Assembly (NCBI GenBank): GCA_964581355.1
Contig: CAZOOA010000016.1
Coordinates: 1-46,465 of the forward strand
Source: CAZOOA01 sp964581355
GTDB taxonomy: Bacteria; Bacillota; Dethiobacteria; DTU022; UBA8154
Direction of reading: 5' to 3'
Length of the DNA: 46,465 nt
Part shown: piece after piece, positions 7,811-16,435 of the stretch
Layout of the letters: each line of letters begins with the position of its first letter
How positions within the stretch are numbered: the stretch's first letter is position 1
Program-made: the position numbers and the translations under genes
Notes under the pieces: generated by a model
Database searches by the model: none
What the model was told of the DNA's origin: nothing
Seen by the model: the letters and a program-made list of their open reading frames with translations, nothing else

Positions 7811-8254
7811 GTGTCAGGACAACCAAAAGAAGTTACTATTTATACCGACGGCGCCTGCCGGGGCAATCCCGGTCCCGGTGGATGGGCCGCGGTTTTGTTG
7901 TATAACGGGCATGAAAAAGAAATCACCGGCCGGGAAGATGAGACGACCAACCAGCGGATGGAGCTGAAAGCTGCCCTGGAAGGGCTAAGGGCTCTCAAGG
8001 AACCCTGCCGGGTGTTGCTGCATACCGACAGCGCCTACCTGGTCAATGCCTTTAACCAGGGCTGGCTTTATAAGTGGCAAAAGAACGGCTGGCAGACGGC
8101 GAAAGAGGAAACCGTGGCCAACCAGGATCTGTGGAAAGAACTGCTTGACCTGTCCCGCAGGCACCGGGTGGAATGGATCAAGGTCAAGGGTCACAGCGGC
8201 AACCAGTTAAATGACCGTGCTGACAGGTTGGCCCAAAAGGCCATAGATAAATAA
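7811..8254 (+). CDS. rnhA: Ribonuclease HI
   Basis: Cleaves the RNA strand of RNA-DNA hybrids, for example R-loops and primers, using two metal ions. The 147-residue product has the type-1 RNase H fold with the four carboxylates in order: Asp in IYTDGACRGNPG, Glu in NQRMELKAALEGL, Asp in LLHTDSAYLV and Asp in GNQLNDRADRLA, with the catalytic-loop His in KGHSGN. It keeps the basic handle (YKWQKNGWQTAK) typical of bacterial RNase HI. The GTG start is preceded by GGGAGGG, which lies inside the end of thiE. A terminator-like hairpin lies 80 bp downstream. Confidence 0.96.
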   Translation: MSGQPKEVTIYTDGACRGNPGPGGWAAVLLYNGHEKEITGREDETTNQRMELKAALEGLRALKEPCRVLLHTDSAYLVNAFNQGWLYKWQKNGWQTAKEETVANQDLWKELLDLSRRHRVEWIKVKGHSGNQLNDRADRLAQKAIDK

Positions 8255-8331
8255 GAAAAAAAAGGTCACAAGAAGGTCACAGGTAGGTTTATAATACTCT
8301 GTTTTATTTGGTCTGTTTTATTTGGGGGAGG

Positions 8332-8353
8332 GGGGAACCGTTCCCCTGTTTTT
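8332..8353 (+). terminator. Terminator-like hairpin after rnhA
   Basis: GGGGAAC and GTTCCCC (8332-8338 and 8340-8346) form a near-perfect palindrome followed by TGTTTTT. The loop is very short unless the inner pairs open. Two copies of TCTGTTTTATTTGG lie just upstream (8298-8325). Confidence 0.55.
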
Positions 8354-8455
8354 CAAGGTAGCTCTTAGCAGTTGCAAAGTATTAAGCGAAAGCTCTTCAT
8401 TATTTACTGTTAATATTTGCGGATTAAAAAAAGCCAATAATTGCAGGTGATTGCA

Positions 8456-9217
8456 TTGCAGCGCGAGTTGTTTGAAATTGGTGGCCTGACCATTTATGCC
8501 TACGGGACCATGCTCTTTCTGGCTTTTCTCATCGGGATCGGCTGGGCCTTAAGGGAAGCGCCCAAAGAGAACATCGACCGGGATCATTTCATGGAGGCCT
8601 CGATCATAGCCATTATCCTGGCCATCCTGGGTTCGCGGATCGCATATGTGGCGGTTTACTGGGAATACTTCCAGGATGCCCCCTGGTGGAGCATTTTTGC
8701 CTTCCGGGACGGGGGACTGATTTTCTATGGCGGTTTTTTTGCCGCCCTGCTGGGGGCTTTGATCTACTGCCGCTACCGGCGCATGTCTTTTTTCAGCCTG
8801 ATGGACCTGGCAGCGCCCTTTATTGCCCTGGGCTATGCCATTACCAGGGTGGGCTGCTTTTTAAACGGCTGCTGTTACGGCGAGTTTACCGATGTCCCCT
8901 GGGGCGTGGTTTTCCCCGTCCTGCAGGATGGCATCAGGCATCCCACCCAGCTCTATTCCTCCTTTGCCGTGCTGTTCATTTTCGTGCTCTTGCGGTTGGC
9001 CAGACCGCTCAAATATTTTAACGGCTTTATTTTCATTTTGTTTGTAACCCTTTACGGGGTGTACCGTTTTATCGTGGAGTTCTACCGCGTTGACCCGAAT
9101 GTGCTGAGTTCCCTGTCCTTAGCCCAGATAGTGGCGCTGGTGATGGTTGCTGCCGGGGCTTTTGTCCTGGTTTGGAAGAAAAAACAATCTGATCAGCGGA
9201 TGCTTTCCCAGCGCTAA
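8456..9217 (+). CDS. lgt: Prolipoprotein diacylglyceryl transferase Lgt
   Basis: Transfers diacylglycerol from phosphatidylglycerol to the lipobox Cys of prelipoproteins at the cytoplasmic membrane, the first step of lipoprotein maturation. The 253-residue polytopic protein has about seven hydrophobic segments. It carries the Lgt signature in TRVGCFLNGCCYG, the RDGGLIFYGGFF segment, HPTQLY, and YRFIVEFYR near the end. TTG at 8456 is the best start, with GCAGGTGA at 8443-8450; in-frame TTG 8441 and GTG 8447 are weaker. One likely client in this window is the betaine-type binding lipoprotein at 20 kb. Confidence 0.95.
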   Translation: MQRELFEIGGLTIYAYGTMLFLAFLIGIGWALREAPKENIDRDHFMEASIIAIILAILGSRIAYVAVYWEYFQDAPWWSIFAFRDGGLIFYGGFFAALLGALIYCRYRRMSFFSLMDLAAPFIALGYAITRVGCFLNGCCYGEFTDVPWGVVFPVLQDGIRHPTQLYSSFAVLFIFVLLRLARPLKYFNGFIFILFVTLYGVYRFIVEFYRVDPNVLSSLSLAQIVALVMVAAGAFVLVWKKKQSDQRMLSQR

Positions 9218-9247
9218 CCGTGTTAGCCATTTATGGGGGTGAGATCG

Positions 9248-12200
9248 ATGAACCAAGGTGACAACAGCCTGAAAACAGGAATGAAACAAACAGCTTCTGA
9301 GGATAGAACCAGTGAGCAGGGCATGGAAGTCTCTTCCATCCGGCTCGGCCTGGACCTTGGCACGTATGCCGTCAAAGGAGTTCGCCTGGACGGAACAGGC
9401 CTGGGGAAAATAACCGTGCCCACGGGAGGAAGTGCTGTCGAAGCGGCTGGAAAATGCCTGGATGCCCTGCTGGAAGAGGTTGACAATGCACAGCCTGTCA
9501 AGCTGGGCCTTTCCGGCGCCAATGCCGATGTCCTGGCAGAAATCCTGGAAATGACCCCCTTCCTGGAAATCGAGTCCCTGCAGGCGGGATTGACCAGCCG
9601 GGGGCTGGAAGCCCGGGCTGTCCTTTCCCTGGGTCATGAGAATATGTACTACCTGGAACTGGATCCTTCCGGGATGGTTCATTTTTTCAACCGCAATGGC
9701 CAGTGTGCCGCTGGAAGCGGGGCTTTCTGGTACCAGCAGGCTACCCGGATGGGCTACAACGACCGGGAGCTGGCTCAAATCGCCCTGGAAGCAGAAAGCG
9801 AAGTCAAAATTTCCGGGCGCTGCGCTGTCTTTGCCAAGTCGGACATGACCCACGCCATCAATGAAGGCGCCACCCAGGGTATGGTCTCGGCAGGAATGGC
9901 CCGGGCCCTGGCCGATCTGGTCCTTACCGGGGTGACTTTAAACCGGATCCAGGGCCCGGGCCAAGTCTATGCTGTCGGCGGCGTAGCCGAAAACTGTGCC
10001 GTGATGAAATACATAGAAGCGTACTGCCGGGAACGTTCCGTGGAAGTGGTTGTGCCTCCTGAACATGATTATTTAAATGCCCTGGGTGCGGCCGCCCTGG
10101 CGGTAAAAGAACTGCCGGCGCAGCAGTTAAGGGACCGGGTCCTGGAACAAGCTTCGGACCAAAGCTACGTCCCTGAAAATCCCCTGCCGCCCCTGGAACC
10201 GGGGCGCATCCGCTACATGGAACCGCCGGAGCAGGAAGAAAGCTTTGACCTGTCCATGACCTACGTCGGGGTGGACTGCGGTTCTGTCTCCACGAAATGT
10301 GTGCTCCTGGACGCCCGGGGGCAGTTTATCGGCGGCGTGTATCTGCCTACCGCGGGCAAACCGGCCCTGCAGGTGCTGGAACTGATGAAAGAAGTGGAGA
10401 AACAGTACGGGGATCTGCTGCAGGGTGTTCCCATGGTGGCCTGCACCACCGGTTCCGGCCGTTTTTTGTCCCAAAAAATTTTGAGTGCCGAATACGCCGT
10501 GGATGAAATCACCTGCCAGGCCGAAGGGGTCAAGTACCTCTGCGGTGACCGGGGAACCCTGTCGATCATCGAAATCGGCGGGGAAGATTCCAAGTTTCTG
10601 CAGATCAAAGACGGGGTCCTGTTCGACTACCGGATGAACCCGGTCTGTGCTGCCGGCACAGGTACATTCCTGGAGAACCTGGCCAGCCTGCTGGGGGTGC
10701 AGATTGAAGAGGAGTTTTCCGCGAAAGCCTTCCAGGCGGAATATGCCATCGACCTGGGAGATATCTGTACGCTGCTTTCCCAGTCGACGTTGATTGCCGC
10801 CGCATCCCGGGGCCTGCCTTTAAATTCCCAACTGGCCAGCCTGGCCTATTCCTCGGCCCGAAATTATATTAACCGGACCGTGGAGAACCGTCCCATGGAC
10901 GGGGTGGTTGTCTTTACCGGGGCGACAGCCAAAAATTACGCCCTGGCCAGCGCTTTTGCAGCAGAATGCGATACCGGTATTATTGTCCCCCCTTACCCGG
11001 AACTGACCGGGGCCCTGGGCAGTGCCGTTATCGCCCGGGTTTTCCACAACATGGGCCGAAAAGGCAGCTTTTCTTTCCGCAGCCTGCAAAATCTGAACTC
11101 CTTCACCGTGGGGAGAAAGCGCTGCCATGCCAACTGCGAGCATGAACACAACTGCACCCTGGATGTGATCGAGTTTACCGATGGGAGCAAATTTCTCTAC
11201 GGGGATCGGTGCGGACGCTATTCCGGGCTGGAGAAAAAAGCTGCGGGAAGCGATTTCCCCGATTATATCCAGCTGCGCAACCGCCTCTTTTACCAGGCGG
11301 CCGGCGACTTGCAGCAGGAGAATGTGCCCGGAGTTTCCGACTACGGGGAACCCGCTGCCGCCAGGCCCCGGGTAGGCCTGGCCCGGGGTGGCATGTTCTT
11401 TGAGTTGTATCCTTTCTGGGCGGCTTTTTTCCGGCAACTGGGGGCCGAGGTGGAGCTTTCCCCTGAAACTTCCGAAGAGATCCTGGATAAAGGCAAACGG
11501 GAACTGGAAGCGGAGATGTGCTACCCCATGGAGGTGCTGGTAGGTCACTACCAGGCGCTGGTGGAAAAAGGGGTGGATTTCATCTTTGTTCCCGAGGTTG
11601 TTGATATGGAACCCCTTTCCTGGGCGGCCAGGTGGCCCCGGGCTTTTACCTGCCCCCTGCTCCAGACGATTAAAGGGGTGGTGGCCAACTCCCTGGAACT
11701 GAAGGAAGAACGAATGCTCTATGCCCAGCTCAATTACCGTGACGGTGCCGAGCGTATCAGGCAGCAGCTGACTCCTGTGGCAGAGAAAATCCTGGGAGCC
11801 TCTTTTTCCCAGGAAAAACTGGTCCTTGCCGTGCAGGCCGGGTACAGGGCCCAGGGACGTTTTCGCCAGGAGATGCTCCAGGAGAGCATCAAGATGATGG
11901 CCACGCTGCGCGCTCACCCCGATGCCGTAGCTGCAGTATTCCTGGGCCGCTCTTATACTCTTTATGACAGCTTTGTCTCCAAAGGTTCCCTGGATTACGC
12001 CCGCCAGCGCGGCATCCTGGCGGTGCCTCACGATTTCATCCTGGAATATCTCCGGGCCTGGTACAACGGCCAGGTGCAAGATCCCCAGCTGGAATTGTTA
12101 AGGGATGAGTTCCAGAACCAGTGGGATGATTACCTGGAAAAAGTGGATAATATCTATCCCATCCAGCTGCAGAAAATGCTTTCCGCAGTTTTTTGGGCGC

Positions 12201-13762
12201 GTTTTTTAAACCAGCGCCAGGGGAAAACAGGTCTGCCCCAGCTGAACATTGTCTTTCAGGACCCTTTCAAATGTGGTCCCAATGCCATGATGCGCCATTA
12301 CCTGGGCAGCCTCACCGGGTACCTGCGGCTCACCCTGGATGAACATACGGCCCCGGCAGGAATGATCACCCGCCTGGAAGCCTTTAAAAACACCTGCCTC
12401 TCCAGGGAGAGCAGGGAAAGCGTTCCTGAATTCTATTCATCCCGGACCTGTTTTGTCCACGACAACGGCTGGAAAAAGATTTTAATCCCGGAACCCATTC
12501 AGCACTCCCGGGCGATTGCAGCAGCCTTTCGCAGCGCCGGGGTGGATGCGGAGCTGCTGCCCAGGAGCAGGGATAAAGACCTGTCCCTGGCGCGCTGCTA
12601 TGTCAACGGCGATGAGTGCCTGCCGCTGATCCAGAACGTGCAGGACTACCTGGAATACCTGGAAAACAAGGGAAGTGGAGAAAACCTGGACGGGGTTGTC
12701 TTTTTCCAGGGATGGGCCTGCGGACCCTGCCGCTACGGCCTTTATGCCCCGACCCAATCCCTGCTGATCAACCGGGCCGGCTATGGGGAAGGTCGCATCT
12801 GTTCGGTTAAGCTGGCAGATGCCGTCAAACGATTCGGCCTCAAGTTCATCGTGACAGTGTACGATGGGATGCTGGCCATGGATCTCCTCTACAAGATGCT
12901 GCTTCGAACGCGTCCCTATGAGCTGGATAAAGGTCAGAGTGACGCTCTTTTTGAAGCATATTCTGAAAAACTGACCGGGCTTTTGGAGAATTATCAGACC
13001 AGTGTCCCCCGGATTCTGGCAGGCAGGCATATAAAGCCCCTGGAAGAATTGCTGCGGGAGGCGGCAGCAGCCTTTACCCAGGTGCCCAAAAAACAGGAGA
13101 AACGCCCGCTGATCCTGTTGGGGGGCGAATTCTATGTGCGGCTGGACGACCGCTGCAACCAGGACTTGATCCGCAAGATTGAGGCCGAAGGTGGCGAGGT
13201 TTCCCTGGCCCCTGCTTCCGAGCTTTTTTCCTATACCACCTATATCAATTACGAGGAAGCCCGGACTGCTTTCCAGATGAACAAAAACTGGCCTTCCTTT
13301 TTAAGCAGGACAGGATACGGGTTCAGCAACTGGCTGGCCCACCGGGATGAGCGGTTACTGGAGGAGGCCTGCGGGGAACTGCTCCGGGATGAGCATGAAC
13401 CCTCTCCCCGGCAGATCCGGGAGATGGCCCGGAAATATGTCTCCGAGCACTACGGCGGGGAACCGCCCATGGCCATCGGGCGGGTCTGCGCCTTTGCCCG
13501 GCGCAACGGGGTTGCCGGTGCCATTTTCGTTGCTCCCTTTACCTGTATGCCCGGCTCTGTGGTGGAATCCCAGATGGGTGCTATGCGAAAAGAACTGGAT
13601 CTGCCCATGGTGACCATCTATTACGATGGCAAAGAAAACGCCAACCGGGAAGAGTTCATTGAGAGCCTGGTCTTCCAGGCCCGGCAGCGGGTCGGGCAGA
13701 GGAAGAATATAGAACAAGACACCTATGAAGGTTCCGCTTCACCAACAGAAAAAGTAAAATAA
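9248..13762 (+). CDS. Giant tandem acyl-CoA dehydratase activase-related protein (BadF/HgdC + DUF2229)
   Basis: A cytosolic protein of 1,504 residues. Two ASKHA-type activase domains lie in tandem. Domain 1 (about 30-300) has LGLDLGTYAVKG, a CAAGSG Cys near 151 and a GRCAVF Cys near 190. Domain 2 (about 335-610) has VGVDCGSVSTKC, CTTGSGR, IEIGGEDSKF, a CAAGTG Cys near 467 and a DICTLL Cys near 505. In HgdC, equivalent Cys residues hold a bridging [4Fe-4S] cluster. A Cys/His patch (CHANCEHEHNC, near 624) follows, then a DUF2229 region (GGMFFELYPFW near 715; EMCYPMEV) and a long C-terminal part resembling the HgdB-like domain. HgdC-type activases use ATP to inject an electron into 2-hydroxyacyl-CoA dehydratases. 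No dehydratase subunit genes lie nearby, so the partner is unknown. ATG 9248 has GGGGGTGAG; the ATG at 9233 lies within that ribosome site. Confidence 0.85.
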   Translation: MNQGDNSLKTGMKQTASEDRTSEQGMEVSSIRLGLDLGTYAVKGVRLDGTGLGKITVPTGGSAVEAAGKCLDALLEEVDNAQPVKLGLSGANADVLAEILEMTPFLEIESLQAGLTSRGLEARAVLSLGHENMYYLELDPSGMVHFFNRNGQCAAGSGAFWYQQATRMGYNDRELAQIALEAESEVKISGRCAVFAKSDMTHAINEGATQGMVSAGMARALADLVLTGVTLNRIQGPGQVYAVGGVAENCAVMKYIEAYCRERSVEVVVPPEHDYLNALGAAALAVKELPAQQLRDRVLEQASDQSYVPENPLPPLEPGRIRYMEPPEQEESFDLSMTYVGVDCGSVSTKCVLLDARGQFIGGVYLPTAGKPALQVLELMKEVEKQYGDLLQGVPMVACTTGSGRFLSQKILSAEYAVDEITCQAEGVKYLCGDRGTLSIIEIGGEDSKFLQIKDGVLFDYRMNPVCAAGTGTFLENLASLLGVQIEEEFSAKAFQAEYAIDLGDICTLLSQSTLIAAASRGLPLNSQLASLAYSSARNYINRTVENRPMDGVVVFTGATAKNYALASAFAAECDTGIIVPPYPELTGALGSAVIARVFHNMGRKGSFSFRSLQNLNSFTVGRKRCHANCEHEHNCTLDVIEFTDGSKFLYGDRCGRYSGLEKKAAGSDFPDYIQLRNRLFYQAAGDLQQENVPGVSDYGEPAAARPRVGLARGGMFFELYPFWAAFFRQLGAEVELSPETSEEILDKGKRELEAEMCYPMEVLVGHYQALVEKGVDFIFVPEVVDMEPLSWAARWPRAFTCPLLQTIKGVVANSLELKEERMLYAQLNYRDGAERIRQQLTPVAEKILGASFSQEKLVLAVQAGYRAQGRFRQEMLQESIKMMATLRAHPDAVAAVFLGRSYTLYDSFVSKGSLDYARQRGILAVPHDFILEYLRAWYNGQVQDPQLELLRDEFQNQWDDYLEKVDNIYPIQLQKMLSAVFWARFLNQRQGKTGLPQLNIVFQDPFKCGPNAMMRHYLGSLTGYLRLTLDEHTAPAGMITRLEAFKNTCLSRESRESVPEFYSSRTCFVHDNGWKKILIPEPIQHSRAIAAAFRSAGVDAELLPRSRDKDLSLARCYVNGDECLPLIQNVQDYLEYLENKGSGENLDGVVFFQGWACGPCRYGLYAPTQSLLINRAGYGEGRICSVKLADAVKRFGLKFIVTVYDGMLAMDLLYKMLLRTRPYELDKGQSDALFEAYSEKLTGLLENYQTSVPRILAGRHIKPLEELLREAAAAFTQVPKKQEKRPLILLGGEFYVRLDDRCNQDLIRKIEAEGGEVSLAPASELFSYTTYINYEEARTAFQMNKNWPSFLSRTGYGFSNWLAHRDERLLEEACGELLRDEHEPSPRQIREMARKYVSEHYGGEPPMAIGRVCAFARRNGVAGAIFVAPFTCMPGSVVESQMGAMRKELDLPMVTIYYDGKENANREEFIESLVFQARQRVGQRKNIEQDTYEGSASPTEKVK

Positions 13763-13781
13763 CCATAAGGAGAGTGTCAAT

Positions 13782-13979
13782 ATGGCTGCAATCAATGCGC
13801 CCCTGATTATTTTGTTCGCTGTTGTCATTTTTTTTGCCCTGGTTGCCTTGTTCCAGTGGCTCTGGAACATTACCATGCCTGAAATCTTCGGCTTGAAGGT
13901 GATTACTTACTGGCAGGCCTTCAGGTTGCTAATTATCGCCGGCTTTCTCTTTGGCGGCGGTGCAATAGTTTCCGCTTAA
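13782..13979 (+). CDS. Small conserved membrane protein, two TM segments
   Basis: A 65-residue hydrophobic protein with a good ribosome-binding site (AAGGAGAG), 19 bp after the activase gene. TM1 spans about residues 7-30 and TM2 about 44-63. Between them is the stretch TMPEIFGLKVITYWQAF, which resembles a short family of uncharacterised bacterial membrane proteins with MPxxFGL...ITxWQA. I do not know a function. It may be cotranscribed with the activase gene or may head the DUF432/MscS pair. Confidence 0.75.
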   Translation: MAAINAPLIILFAVVIFFALVALFQWLWNITMPEIFGLKVITYWQAFRLLIIAGFLFGGGAIVSA

Positions 13980-14000
13980 CTTTTATGCTTAAACTGGCAG

Positions 14001-14034
14001 AAAGCCCACGGCTTTAGCCCTGGGAGTATGTCAA
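14001..14034 (+). mobile_element. Probable relic of an IS200/IS605-type right end
   Basis: AAAGCCCACGGC-TTTA-GCCCTGGG forms an imperfect hairpin (14005-14012 with 14017-14024, one C-C mismatch) followed by AGTATGTCA. This order, an AAAGCCC hairpin with a TTTA loop then GGGAGTATGTCA, is what I recall at the 3' ends of IS605-family elements downstream of tnpB. No tnpA or tnpB is present. Confidence 0.5.
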
Positions 14035-14062
14035 TTGTTGAAACCAGAGGTGAAGTTGCACG

Positions 14063-14821
14063 ATGGATGAACATTTCCCCCTAGAAAAGACGGACAGGCT
14101 TGTTTTTGATTCGTACCCGGTTCCTGTCACCATTGAGCAGGATAACCTGAATATTTCCTTGAAAAAACAGGATGGTCTGCTGGCCTACTACAGGGAATGC
14201 GGCCGGGAGGTAGTGGAAAAGTCCCTCCTGGCTGATCGAGGTCAGCTGTATTTAAACCCGGTGGAACCGATTAACAAACCTAAGGAACTGACCCCCTTTT
14301 TCCTGGTGATGCTGGAACAGCCCCTGGCAGTCAGACCCCGGGAAAACCGGGAGATAACGGTAACATTTCCCGTGGAAATAGCCAGTATTTTTGTGGGGCA
14401 GGGAAAAAGTTATACCGTGCTGGATGTTTTTTCCCTGGTATCGCCCAAGTATACTTTATACGGCAGTCCGGCGACGGGAATGCTCTGCCGCTACTGGCAA
14501 AGCAGGGTTTATGCCGAACCCCCTGAAACTACATTCTATCTGCAGGGGACGATGCAAGTACGTGTACAAAATACAACGGCCCGTTGGGCAGAAGTGACCA
14601 GGATGGTGTTCAACGCCCAGGATATGAAATTGTTCTATGATCGCCACCAGGTTTCGATGAAAGGGTATATGAAAATCCTCAGTGATACCACGGCGGAAAC
14701 GGGCTTTATCGAAGAGCACCCCAAACCAGCCGAATCCATCGCCAAAAAATCCATGGATCTGTTCACCTCCGGGAAACTGCTGATGGCCGGGCCCAAGATG
14801 CTTATGGAGGAAGGAATATGA
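14063..14821 (+). CDS. DUF432-family protein
   Basis: A 252-residue protein with no clear signal or membrane segment. It is beta-rich in appearance, with a conserved central part (IASIFVGQGKSYTVLDVFSL, SPKYTLYGSPATGMLCRYWQ) that I recognise as DUF432. That family has no assigned activity but often lies beside small-conductance mechanosensitive channel genes, as here: its stop overlaps the mscS start by 4 bp (ATGA at 14818-14821). Tight coupling suggests a regulatory or accessory role for the channel, which is inference. The ribosome site is GAGGTGAAG upstream of the ATG at 14063. Confidence 0.75.
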   Translation: MDEHFPLEKTDRLVFDSYPVPVTIEQDNLNISLKKQDGLLAYYRECGREVVEKSLLADRGQLYLNPVEPINKPKELTPFFLVMLEQPLAVRPRENREITVTFPVEIASIFVGQGKSYTVLDVFSLVSPKYTLYGSPATGMLCRYWQSRVYAEPPETTFYLQGTMQVRVQNTTARWAEVTRMVFNAQDMKLFYDRHQVSMKGYMKILSDTTAETGFIEEHPKPAESIAKKSMDLFTSGKLLMAGPKMLMEEGI

Positions 14822-15630
14822 TCTTTTCCCAGGTTGTTTATGGTGATGTGACGGTACTGAATATCCTGGTGGCGGTGCTGATTTTTCTCGTTGGCATCAT
14901 CCTTTCCAAGCTTCTGGCGCTGAATTTGCGCAGGTCTTTCCGGGAAAAACTCAGCCGGGAACACCTGGAGCTGATTGTCAAGGTCGTTTCTTATACAGTG
15001 ATTATCATCGCTGTTTTGCTGGTTCTGCCCCAGGTCGGGGTGGAGCCTTCCGGACTGATGGTGGCCGGAGGGATTGCCGGGATCGCCATCGGTTTTGCCA
15101 GCCAGGGTATCGTCGGAAACCTCCTTGCGGGGCTTTTTTTGATTTTTGAACGGCCGATTAAAATAGGGGATATCGTCAATATCGGAGATGTGATTGGGTT
15201 TGTCGAGGATATACGGGTTATCTCCACCACGATTCGGACCTTTGAAGGGCTTTACGTCCGCATCCCCAACGAAAAAGTGTTCAATGACAGCATCACCAAC
15301 TTTGTGGCCAACCAGGCCCGGCGTTTTGAATACACGGTGGGTATCCGTTACCAGGACAGTGCTGAAAAAGCCATTGAGATTATCAACAGTGTCCTGGATC
15401 AACACCCCCTGGTCCTGGTCAACCCGCCTGCCCACGCTTTTGTCGATGAACTTGGCGATGACGGGGTCAATATCATCATCCGGATCTGGGCCCCATCAAC
15501 AGAATGGTACGGGGTCAAAACTGAACTTCTCTGGAAAATCAAGTGCGCCCTGGAAGAAGGGGGCATCGAAATCCCCTTCCCTCAGCGGGTTCTCTGGTTT
15601 GCCGAAAAACCTCCCCAAGAAGGAAATTAA
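14818..15630 (+). CDS. mscS: Small-conductance mechanosensitive channel MscS
   Basis: A cytoplasmic-membrane channel that opens on hypo-osmotic stretch to release solutes. The 270-residue protein has TM1 (about 10-30), TM2 (about 55-75) and the pore-lining TM3 with small-residue packing (GIAGIAIGFASQGIVGNLLAG), followed by the beta domain signature FERPIKIGDIVNIGDVIGFV, IRTFEGLYVRIPNEKVF and a C-terminal alpha/beta cage domain. There are only three TM helices, so it is of the short E. coli MscS type. It is translationally coupled to the DUF432 gene. A repeat and a strong terminator follow. Confidence 0.94.
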   Translation: MIFSQVVYGDVTVLNILVAVLIFLVGIILSKLLALNLRRSFREKLSREHLELIVKVVSYTVIIIAVLLVLPQVGVEPSGLMVAGGIAGIAIGFASQGIVGNLLAGLFLIFERPIKIGDIVNIGDVIGFVEDIRVISTTIRTFEGLYVRIPNEKVFNDSITNFVANQARRFEYTVGIRYQDSAEKAIEIINSVLDQHPLVLVNPPAHAFVDELGDDGVNIIIRIWAPSTEWYGVKTELLWKIKCALEEGGIEIPFPQRVLWFAEKPPQEGN

Positions 15631-15677
15631 ATATATTTGAAAATGCTCAGAGCTACTTTTAAGCGCTGCGTTGTGAG

Positions 15678-15744
15678 GATTCTCGCGCTTCCGGAGCGCA
15701 GCGGAGGACCGACAGGAAAGCGCGAGAACCGTCCCCCTACTTCG
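15678..15744. repeat. Dispersed palindromic repeat, copy 2
   Basis: TTCTCGCGCT and AGCGCGAGAA form an outer inverted repeat around GCGCTTCCGGAGCGC (itself GCGCT/AGCGC), followed by GTCCCCCTACTTCG. Almost identical to the copy at 19574-19647 across GCGCTTCCGGAGCGCAGCGG and AGGACCG. Confidence 0.8.
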
Positions 15745-15797
15745 AGGCGTGTAGCGCATCACATAAGGACTGAACACTTGAATATATTTTTGTTTCA

Positions 15798-15825
15798 CCC
15801 CGGAAATCATTCCCGGGGTTTTTTT
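15798..15825 (+). terminator. Rho-independent terminator after mscS
   Basis: CCCCGG (15798-15803) pairs with CCGGGG (15813-15818), extended by two A-T pairs past one mismatch, then seven T. Strong. It isolates the mscS unit from merR. Confidence 0.9.
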
Positions 15826-15878
15826 ATGGACCGTCTGCCATCAAGAGAGAGTTCTTGCTTAACGCAGTAAATCCGATA

Positions 15879-15907
15879 TTGACTTTTACGTAAACTTCAC
15901 CTAAAAT
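15879..15907 (+). promoter_or_regulatory. Promoter with MerR-type palindromic operator
   Basis: TTGACT (15879-15884) and TAAAAT (15902-15907) are separated by 17 bp. The spacer contains the perfect palindrome TTTACGTAAA (15885-15894). An ACGTAAA-type site of this kind resembles operators of LiuR-like MerR regulators of branched-chain and fatty-acid degradation genes. Confidence 0.65.
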
Positions 15908-15935
15908 GGTCAGTGAAAGGATGTGAAAATGAGAT

Positions 15936-16322
15936 ATGGTTAAGCAGGATATGGTCTATACAATTTCTGATTTGGCCAAAGAATTCGATGTCAGCACCCG
16001 GACAATCCGCTATTACGAGGAAGTGGGACTGCTTCACCCCCTGGAACGGCAAGAGGGCAAACAGCGCTTTTATGACCGCAAGACCAGGGCTCGCCTAAAG
16101 CTGATCCTGCGGGGGAAAAAATTCGGCTTCTCCCTGGAGGAAATCAAGGAAATGATCGAACTGTATGATGTTGATCCCTCGGAAAAGGAACAGCTCAAAA
16201 GGACCATCGAGTATGGCGACAAAAAAATCGAGGAAATAGACGAGAAGATAGATGACCTGATCCGGCTGAAAGAAGAAATGCTTAACCTGCGGGCGGATTT
16301 TGTGAAAAAAATTGAAGGGTGA
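15936..16322 (+). CDS. MerR-family regulator
   Basis: A 128-residue DNA-binding regulator. The N-terminal winged helix reads YTISDLAKEFDVSTRTIRYY then EEVGLLHP, and a second wing helix (LILRGKKFGFSLEEIKEMIE) follows. The C-terminal half is a long charged coiled coil (about 75-125) for dimerisation. It lacks an obvious Cys-rich metal-binding tail, so it is more likely of the LiuR-like type than a metal sensor. A palindromic promoter lies just upstream, so autoregulation is likely. The adjacent acyl-CoA ligase and acyl-CoA dehydrogenase are probable targets. ATG 15951, with AGCAGGA close by, is an alternative start. Confidence 0.85.
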   Translation: MVKQDMVYTISDLAKEFDVSTRTIRYYEEVGLLHPLERQEGKQRFYDRKTRARLKLILRGKKFGFSLEEIKEMIELYDVDPSEKEQLKRTIEYGDKKIEEIDEKIDDLIRLKEEMLNLRADFVKKIEG

Positions 16323-16435
16323 GCCATCCCGCCTTTACCCTTTAAGATCATAATGGCGGATTAAAGGTTGTCAACTCGAAGGGCTGGTTTTCCAGCGCTT
16401 CACCTTGATTATATTTTATATAGGAGGCGAAATGC

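Noticed and set aside
10878..10895. AGAACCGTCCC inside the activase gene as another repeat copy
   Set aside because: It encodes normal residues in frame and lacks the flanking palindromes.
10820..12079. Long open frame on the minus strand inside the activase gene
   Set aside because: It is antisense to a clear protein, has no recognisable domains and reflects codon bias in GC-rich DNA.
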